DNA of 64,000 nucleotides from Clostridia bacterium (GTDB lineage: Bacteria > Bacillota > Clostridia > Oscillospirales > Acutalibacteraceae), in assembly GCA_017473165.1 (NCBI GenBank), contig JAFUNA010000021.1:1-64000 (forward strand), in the 5' to 3' direction. Of this stretch, positions 58,772-64,000 are shown piece after piece (the stretch's first letter is position 1; each line of letters opens with the position of its first letter). A model generated the notes under the pieces. The model made no database searches and was not told the DNA's origin. It saw nothing but the letters and a program-made list of their open reading frames with translations. The position numbers were made by a program, and so were the translations under genes.

Positions 58772-59167
58772 ATGAGAATCGCAGTAACGTATGAAAACGG
58801 AGAAATTTTTCAGCATTTCGGTCACACAGCCGAATTCAAGATTTATGAGGTCAGCGACGGAAAAATTGTCAGAGCCGATGTTATAGGCACAAACGGCAGC
58901 GGTCACGGTGCACTTTCGGGGATGCTTTCGGCAATCGGTGTGAAGGTGCTTATCTGCGGCGGTATCGGCGGCGGGGCACAGATTGCTCTCGGCAATGCGG
59001 GCATTGAAATTTACGGCGGAGTAAAGGGTGATGCCGACAAGGCGGTTGAGGATTTCCTTGCAGGCAAGCTCAACTATAATCCCGATGCAAAATGTGACCA
59101 CCATGACCACCACGGTGCAGACCATGAGTGCGGAGAGCACGGCTGCGGAGAACATGGTTGCCACTAA
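58772..59167 (+). CDS. NifB/NifX-family protein with His/Cys-rich tail
   Basis: 131 residues. The dinitrogenase iron-molybdenum cofactor fold has FQHFGHTAEFKIYEV and ICGGIGGGAQIAL. The last about 28 residues are very rich in His, Asp and Cys (DHHDHHGADHECGEHGCGEH), a likely metal-binding tail. With the MBL protein upstream it forms an operon, perhaps for metal or iron-sulfur cluster handling; nitrogen fixation is not implied because no nif structural genes are present. Confidence 0.88.
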   Translation: MRIAVTYENGEIFQHFGHTAEFKIYEVSDGKIVRADVIGTNGSGHGALSGMLSAIGVKVLICGGIGGGAQIALGNAGIEIYGGVKGDADKAVEDFLAGKLNYNPDAKCDHHDHHGADHECGEHGCGEHGCH

Positions 59168-59176
59168 AAACAAACA

Positions 59177-59220
59177 AAAATGACGTATCATCAACAGCGA
59201 TGATACGTCATAATTTTTTT
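59177..59220. terminator. Bidirectional terminator
   Basis: Perfect 12-bp stem TGACGTATCATC-AACAGC-GATGATACGTCA with T-tracts on both sides. Confidence 0.85.
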
Positions 59221-59222
59221 AC

Positions 59223-60113
59223 TTAAAATCCGCCGCCTACGGTTACCTTATAGTCAACCGAGCCGTAGCCGTTCTCTACCATAACCTTAATGGGAAGCTT
59301 TTTTGCTTCGATATAAAGGTTTTCAATCTCAACATTAAGAATATAGCTCCAGGTGCCTTTTTCGATAACTCCGTCTTTGTTAATTTTTACTTTGAGATTG
59401 GGTTTGGTGTAATGGAGCTTAAGGTCGGCATTGTCAAAATCAATATAGAATTGAGGGAGCTCCTCCTGAACAACGGAAATGTCACCGACAACGGAAATTG
59501 CGTGACCTACCGTGCCCTCTGACCAAACGCCGTGAATTCCGTCGGTTTGTTCAACCATTGTCATTTCAACAACCGTATAGTCGCCGCTTTTATATGCTTT
59601 TGCGGATTTGACATCAGAGGGAACAAGCTTTTCGTAGCCGCCTGTTATTCCGTCAAATTCGGTGGAATTGTTTTTGAGGGCAGCCTTGAAAATCGGTGTA
59701 ACCCATTCGATAAGCGTTCCGAGAAAGCCGTTGCCGTCATTTGCAACGATTTCGGTCATAAGCATTGTCTGGGTGGATTTTACGGATTTTGATTTGATTG
59801 CGGCGTTTCTGTAAAAAGCAACAATCTGTTCTTTTGTCCAGTCGGCAGGGTTTGATGATTCGGTTGGAACATCGGTCAATGTTGTTTCGGCGGATGTGAT
59901 TTCTTCGCCGTTTGCGTCTGTTACGATTTCGGATATTTCAGTTGACTGCTCATCGTTGTTCATATCGGATGAAATATCCGTCATGCCTTCGGCAACCGAA
60001 TCTGCGGCGGTTGTAGTTGATGTTTCGTTTTCTTTTGTTTCGCCGCCGTTGTTGCAGGCTGTGAACGAGAAAAGCATTATGAGTGCGGTGAGCACCGCAA
60101 ATATTTTTTTCAT
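59223..60113 (-). CDS. Putative lipoprotein of unknown function
   Basis: 296 residues. Lipoprotein signal FSFTAC (Cys about 20), a Thr/Glu-rich linker to about 85, then a beta-rich domain of about 210 residues without a recognised family. The start has GGAGCT upstream and a TTGACA-type promoter. Surface-exposed lipoprotein by inference. Confidence 0.72.
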   Translation of the reverse strand: MKKIFAVLTALIMLFSFTACNNGGETKENETSTTTAADSVAEGMTDISSDMNNDEQSTEISEIVTDANGEEITSAETTLTDVPTESSNPADWTKEQIVAFYRNAAIKSKSVKSTQTMLMTEIVANDGNGFLGTLIEWVTPIFKAALKNNSTEFDGITGGYEKLVPSDVKSAKAYKSGDYTVVEMTMVEQTDGIHGVWSEGTVGHAISVVGDISVVQEELPQFYIDFDNADLKLHYTKPNLKVKINKDGVIEKGTWSYILNVEIENLYIEAKKLPIKVMVENGYGSVDYKVTVGGGF

Positions 60114-60144
60114 GGTGAGCTCCTTAAAATAAAAATATAAGGAT

Positions 60145-60173
60145 ATTTTACAACATTATACAAAAAGTGTCAA
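60145..60173 (-). promoter_or_regulatory. Promoter of the lipoprotein gene
   Basis: Minus strand TTGACA, 17-base spacer, TAAAAT, about 31 bases before the ATG. Confidence 0.65.
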
Positions 60174-60195
60174 TTGTATAAAATTCAACATTTGT

Positions 60196-62010
60196 TTAAC
60201 AATTTTTTATCATCGGCAGCTCGGTCATGCGGAGCTTTGCACAGCCGTAGGGATAAAGATTTATGCTTTCGGTATCGCTGACAGGCTCTCTTGACTCGGG
60301 AATCTTCGCACATACGTCCTCATAGCCGTCCTCAAGTCCCCAGTTGATTTTGCAGACCTCCGCTTTGATTGTAACGGGCGGGTTTTCGGATGAAAAAGGA
60401 ATATCGGAAACGCCGTTTCTTGTGATTTCAAGCTTTTCGCCGCAGTAGCCGTAATTCCAGTCGGAGAGGGGAGAGAGCTCATAATCGCAGTAGGGGAATT
60501 TTCTTTCAACGCTGTCACGCTCATATTCGAGCATGGTTTTTTCAAATTTAATCGGCAGAGAGAAAACAAGTGAGCCGCATTTGACGGTTGATAAATCATG
60601 AGGTCTGCTTTCAAAATGCGGAGTAACATCAAAGCTGATGTTGATTTCAAGCTTTTCTCCCGCACTGATTTCGAATGAAATTTCACCCTCGGCTTTTTCT
60701 CCGTTGACGGTAAGATTTTCGGCAAATGAAGGAATGCGGATTATGAATGTGAACGCATTTTCGGCTTCAACAGCATATCTGAACGAGTTTTCAAAGGGGT
60801 AGTTTGTTTCGATTTTAATGTGCTTTCCGTCTGCGTCGAGCTCACTCGGCACAGGCAGAGCGTTGATAACCGTATCGCCGTTGTGCATGAATGCGGAGAG
60901 GGCGAATTTCGGCCATGCCTGGTTGAAATTTGCCGTGCAGCAGCCGAAGTTCGGTTCAAGACCGAAAAGGTGGGATTCCTGCCAGTTTGTTCTGAAAATC
61001 GGCTTGCCGGGGAACTTTTTGCAGGCAATCTGGTTGCTCATCTGGTCATACTGATGAGTCCACATATCGTCGCTGATTGTTGCAGGCAGGGCGTTGAATG
61101 CAAGCGTTTCAAGTCTTTCCGCCCATTTTTTATCGCCTGTGCAAGCGTAAAGAATTTCGTAGGAATACATCTGCTCCGCAACGGCACAAAGCTCTGTGCC
61201 CTGAATGGGGCTCAAGCCCGAAAGGCATTCGTCGCCCGTGAAAAGACCGACGGGGGTGCCGTTATATTTCTTCAGAATTTCGTGTAGATATTCGGCGTTG
61301 TCGGTATACTCAATGCCGAGAATATCATGCGAAACCGCCTCGCTTTTGAGCATCATGCCCATGTTTACTATATGGGTGTCAAATCTCCAGCGGTTGAGCG
61401 GTCTTTCCCAGAGTGAAACGGTTTTGTTGTAGTCCATGCCCTGCTCTTTGAGGATTTTTGCAAGGTCTTTGAGCCATTCTTCGCCGCATCTTTCATAAAT
61501 GAAGTTTATGGCAATAAAGCACTCAAACCAGCGTGCATTTCCCCAGTCGAAAAGTCGGATTTCGCCGCCTTTGAGCATTTCGTAATAATTTTTGAGCACG
61601 CGGTAAATAACATCGGGAATTCTTTCGTCTTTTGAGCATTGATAATAAACCGTAAGAGTTTTTGTTATGAGCTGCACCGCCCATGTGTCATATGTTTTTC
61701 TTTCTTCGTCGGTGCAGGGGCAAATCCAGCCGTCCGGTTTTTGAAAAGAAATGATTGCATCAATATATTTCTTTGCTCTTGCAATCATATCTTCGTTTTC
61801 GAGCAGGTATGCAAGGGGAATGAAGCCGTCGAGCCAATAGGGCACACGCTCCCAGCCTTCCTTATCGCCGCCAATCCAAGCGCTGTTTTTTATGTCGGGC
61901 CAAATCTTGTCAAGATTTCCGCTTAAGCCTTCAGCCTGTATTTCAAGCTGTCTTTTGAGCCAACCGAGGGGCTTGATTTCGTTGGTTGTATAGAAATTCC
62001 ATTTTTTCAT
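60196..62010 (-). CDS. GH127-family enzyme (putative beta-L-arabinofuranosidase)
   Basis: 604 residues. The (alpha/alpha)6 barrel has WERVPYWLDGFIPLAYLLEN, YDTWAVQLITKTLTVYYQ and FGCCTANFNQAWPKF, the last containing the nucleophilic Cys of GH127. C-terminal beta-sandwich domains follow. Removes terminal beta-L-arabinofuranose in characterised relatives; the true substrate is inferred. No signal peptide. AAAGGAGG precedes the ATG. Confidence 0.88.
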   Translation of the reverse strand: MKKWNFYTTNEIKPLGWLKRQLEIQAEGLSGNLDKIWPDIKNSAWIGGDKEGWERVPYWLDGFIPLAYLLENEDMIARAKKYIDAIISFQKPDGWICPCTDEERKTYDTWAVQLITKTLTVYYQCSKDERIPDVIYRVLKNYYEMLKGGEIRLFDWGNARWFECFIAINFIYERCGEEWLKDLAKILKEQGMDYNKTVSLWERPLNRWRFDTHIVNMGMMLKSEAVSHDILGIEYTDNAEYLHEILKKYNGTPVGLFTGDECLSGLSPIQGTELCAVAEQMYSYEILYACTGDKKWAERLETLAFNALPATISDDMWTHQYDQMSNQIACKKFPGKPIFRTNWQESHLFGLEPNFGCCTANFNQAWPKFALSAFMHNGDTVINALPVPSELDADGKHIKIETNYPFENSFRYAVEAENAFTFIIRIPSFAENLTVNGEKAEGEISFEISAGEKLEINISFDVTPHFESRPHDLSTVKCGSLVFSLPIKFEKTMLEYERDSVERKFPYCDYELSPLSDWNYGYCGEKLEITRNGVSDIPFSSENPPVTIKAEVCKINWGLEDGYEDVCAKIPESREPVSDTESINLYPYGCAKLRMTELPMIKNC

Positions 62011-62070
62011 GGCAAAGCCTCCTTTTTATGAATTCATTTTACCATAACGTATATATAAAACACAACACCA

Positions 62071-62107
62071 AAAAACAAAAATCCCTGCTCTCAATGAGAA
62101 CAGGGAT
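62071..62107 (-). terminator. Terminator of the NifU-like/GGGtGRT operon
   Basis: Minus-strand stem ATCCCTG / CAGGGAT with inner TTCTC/GAGAG-type pairing, followed by TTTTTGTTTTTTGG. Confidence 0.8.
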
Positions 62108-62118
62108 AGAAAAGTATC

Positions 62119-63117
62119 TTATTTCATTGCCTCTTCAACTGCAACTGCGCATGCAACGGTCATACCAACCATGGGGTTGTTACCTGCACCGATGAGACCC
62201 ATCATTTCAACGTGAGCGGGAACTGATGATGAACCTGCAAACTGTGCGTCGGAGTGCATTCTGCCCATTGTGTCTGTCATACCGTAGGAAGCGGGGCCTG
62301 CTGCCATGTTGTCGGGGTGAAGTGTACGGCCTGTGCCGCCGCCCGATGCAACGGAGAAGTAGTTAACGCCGTTTTCAACACACCATTTCTTGTATGTGCC
62401 TGCAACGGGATGCTGGAATCTTGTGGGGTTGGTTGAGTTACCTGTGATGGAAACGCCAACGTTTTCAAGCTTCATGATTGCAACGCCTTCGGGAACGTTG
62501 TCTGCACCGTAGCATCTTACCTTTGCTCTGTCGCCGTTTGAATATGCTTTTTCTTCAACAACGGTAACTGTTTCAGCATAGGGATCGAACTCTGTCTTGC
62601 AGTAGGTGAAGCCGTTGATTCTTGAAATAATCATTGCAGCGTCCTTGCCGAGACCGTTAAGGATAACACGAAGGGGCTTAACGCGAACTTTGTTTGCGTT
62701 AAGAGCAATCTTGATTGCACCTTCAGCAGCAGCGAAGGATTCGTGACCTGCAAGGAAGCAGAAGCATTCTGTTTCTTCTGAAAGAAGCATCTTGCCGAGG
62801 TTACCGTGGCCAAGACCAACCTTTCTGTTGTCAGCAACCGAGCCGGGGATGCAGAATGACTGAAGACCGATACCGATAGCTGCAGCAGCGTCAGCAGCCT
62901 TTGTGCAGCCTGTCTTGATAGCGATAGCGCAGCCTACTGTATATGCCCAAACAGCGTTTTCAAAGCAGATGGGCTGTGTTTCTCTTACTATTTTATCGCA
63001 GTCGATACCCTTTGCAAGAGTGATTTCTTTGCATTCTTCGATTGAAGAAATGCCGTATTCTTTAAGACAAGCATTGATCTGGTCAATGCGTCTTTCGTAG
63101 CTTTCAAATAATGCCAT
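62119..63117 (-). CDS. GGGtGRT protein
   Basis: 332 residues. The defining stretch SVASGGGTGRTLHPDNMAAG is near residue 260, with GHGNLGKMLLSEETECF and FAGSSSVPAHVEMMGLIGAG also conserved. The family is found in anaerobes and its function is unknown. It contains many Gly-rich loops suggestive of nucleotide or cofactor binding. It is encoded 19 bases downstream of a NifU-like scaffold protein, as in other Clostridia. Confidence 0.9.
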   Translation of the reverse strand: MALFESYERRIDQINACLKEYGISSIEECKEITLAKGIDCDKIVRETQPICFENAVWAYTVGCAIAIKTGCTKAADAAAAIGIGLQSFCIPGSVADNRKVGLGHGNLGKMLLSEETECFCFLAGHESFAAAEGAIKIALNANKVRVKPLRVILNGLGKDAAMIISRINGFTYCKTEFDPYAETVTVVEEKAYSNGDRAKVRCYGADNVPEGVAIMKLENVGVSITGNSTNPTRFQHPVAGTYKKWCVENGVNYFSVASGGGTGRTLHPDNMAAGPASYGMTDTMGRMHSDAQFAGSSSVPAHVEMMGLIGAGNNPMVGMTVACAVAVEEAMK

Positions 63118-63136
63118 GTTTCTTTACCTCCTGCAA

Positions 63137-63832
63137 TTATTCTTTTCTGGGATCGATGTACTTAGCGGCGTCTGCAAATCTGCCGTAAGTGCCGATAGCC
63201 TTGTTGTATGCGTCGTTGGGTGTGTCACCCTTCTTGATGAAGTCTGTCATCTTGCCGAGTGAAACGAATTCGTAACCGATAACCTGATTTTCGTCGTCAA
63301 GAGCAAGTCTTGTAACGTAGCCTTCAGCCATTTCAAGGTAACGAACGCCCTTAACCTTTGTGCCGTACATTGTACCAACCTGTGAGCGGAGACCCTTACC
63401 GAGGTCCTCAAGACCTGCACCGACTGAAAGACCGTCATCCGAGAAAGCGGACTGTGAACGACCGTAAACAATCTGAAGGAAGAGCTCTCTCATAGCTGTG
63501 TTGATAGCATCGCAAACGAGGTCTGTGTTGAGAGCTTCAAGGATTGTCTTGCCGGGAAGAATTTCAGCTGCCATAGCTGCTGAGTGAGTCATACCGGAGC
63601 AGCCGATTGTTTCAACAAGAGCTTCTTCGATGATACCGTTTTTAACGTTGAGTGAAAGCTTGCAGGCACCCTGCTGGGGAGCACACCAGCCAACACCGTG
63701 TGTGAAAGCGGAAATATCCTTGATTTCGTAAGCCTTAACCCATTTGCCTTCTTCGGGGATGGGAGCGGGACCGTGGTTGGGACCCTTGGCTACGCAGCAC
63801 ATTTCCTGTACTTCGCGTGAATAGTTAATCAT
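63137..63832 (-). CDS. NifU-like iron-sulfur cluster scaffold-family protein
   Basis: 231 residues. Contains CCVAKGPNHG, GWCAPQQGACKLSL and ETIGCSGMTHSAAMAAEIL, matching the NifU/IscU N-terminal fold with additional Cys residues. It precedes GGGtGRT in one operon, suggesting joint action in cluster or cofactor biogenesis; this link is inference from genomic pairing. GAAAGGAG precedes the ATG. Confidence 0.88.
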   Translation of the reverse strand: MINYSREVQEMCCVAKGPNHGPAPIPEEGKWVKAYEIKDISAFTHGVGWCAPQQGACKLSLNVKNGIIEEALVETIGCSGMTHSAAMAAEILPGKTILEALNTDLVCDAINTAMRELFLQIVYGRSQSAFSDDGLSVGAGLEDLGKGLRSQVGTMYGTKVKGVRYLEMAEGYVTRLALDDENQVIGYEFVSLGKMTDFIKKGDTPNDAYNKAIGTYGRFADAAKYIDPRKE

Positions 63833-63868
63833 TTTGAATTTCTCCTTTCAAAAAGGGTGATAAAATTA

Positions 63869-63899
63869 TCGTTATTATATTATACCAAAATTTATTTGA
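63869..63899 (-). promoter_or_regulatory. Probable promoter of the NifU-like/GGGtGRT operon
   Basis: Minus strand TTGATA, about 15-16 bases, then TATAAT in the stretch 63873-63903. Two overlapping TATAAT copies make the exact -10 uncertain; the spacer is shorter than ideal. Confidence 0.45.
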
Positions 63900-63946
63900 T
63901 ATCAAGTGTAAATTTGCACAACAAATTACCAAATAAGGCAATTAAA

Positions 63947-64000
63947 TTATAATTTCTTTGTTTTGTAAAGAATACCAACGCCTGCAACGGCAGCAACAAT
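63947..64000 (-). CDS. C-terminal end of a membrane-anchored protein (partial)
   Basis: Only the last 17 codons are in the window, ending at the stop at 63947-63949: a hydrophobic IVAAVAGVGILY followed by the basic KTKKL. This is the typical end of a C-terminally anchored surface protein. The rest lies beyond the window edge, so no family can be given. Confidence 0.5.
   Translation of the reverse strand: MVAAVAGVGILYKTKKL

Noticed and set aside
58772-59167. Sign of nitrogen fixation
   Set aside because: NifX/NifB-like folds are widespread in non-fixing anaerobes; no nifHDK in the window.

Overview
The window looks like a chromosome segment of an anaerobic, Gram-positive Clostridia member, probably an Oscillospiraceae/Ruminococcaceae-type gut commensal. 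Evidence: consensus AAGGAG/GGAGG ribosome-binding sites, TTGACA-17-TATAAT promoters, the ylxM-ffh-rpsP-khpA-rimM-trmD and phoH-ybeY-dgkA-era-yqzL-recO gene orders, a TRAP-TAXI transporter, GPH sugar symporters, an EFR1-type ferredoxin/flavodoxin and a GGGtGRT protein. No species name can be assigned from sequence alone.

Layout. (1) 1-6.2 kb is a decayed integrative/mobilizable element, visibly more A+T rich than what follows. It holds a small HTH-like protein, a broken resolvase, three tandem zinc-ribbon membrane proteins, a DUF2971 protein, the 3' end of a mobilization relaxase and an intact large serine recombinase. (2) 6.3-22.6 kb is a glycan (mannoside/rhamnoside) locus: two GH38 proteins, a HAD phosphatase, an XRE regulator, a WYL regulator with a GH130 mannoside phosphorylase, a PHP phosphatase, a GH106-like enzyme and a purple-acid-phosphatase-like esterase. 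One GH38 protein lacks the nucleophilic Asp. (3) 22.7-27.6 kb encodes a secreted BspA-type leucine-rich-repeat protein and a TRAP-TAXI transporter. (4) 27.7-42.99 kb is mostly housekeeping: the SRP/S16/tRNA-modification operon, mutS2, proBA, an M16 peptidase, an FHA protein, and the PhoH to RecO operon. (5) 43-48.2 kb carries a GPH symporter, a DUF3267 protein, a YibE/F-like membrane protein, a class II aldolase and an IolC-like sugar kinase. (6) 48.2-51 kb is a small accessory island: a palindromic repeat element, tRNA-Arg(CCG), a four-helix-bundle protein with an imperfect inverted repeat, a frameshifted metallophosphoesterase and an XRE protein. (7) 51-64 kb holds a CapA-like protein, a second GPH symporter, an NSS transporter, an MltG lipoprotein, EFR1, a phosphodiesterase, an MBL-fold protein, a NifX/NifB-like protein with a His-rich tail, a lipoprotein, GH127, and the GGGtGRT/NifU-like pair. 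The window ends in the last 17 codons of a membrane-anchored protein.

How the genes work together. Regions 2 and 5 suggest import and intracellular breakdown of mannose-, rhamnose- and arabinose-containing oligosaccharides or inositol-like sugars. The GH38 and GH130 enzymes would process mannosides, the HAD phosphatase may act on a sugar phosphate, and the aldolase/kinase pair would feed glycolysis. The most interesting signals are the nucleophile-less GH38 protein, a hairpin that overlaps both the mutS2 terminator and the ylxM-ffh promoter (with a sibling repeat 230 bp away), the unexplained GGGtGRT/NifU-like pair, the zinc-ribbon trio on the mobile element, and several non-coding palindromic repeat elements.
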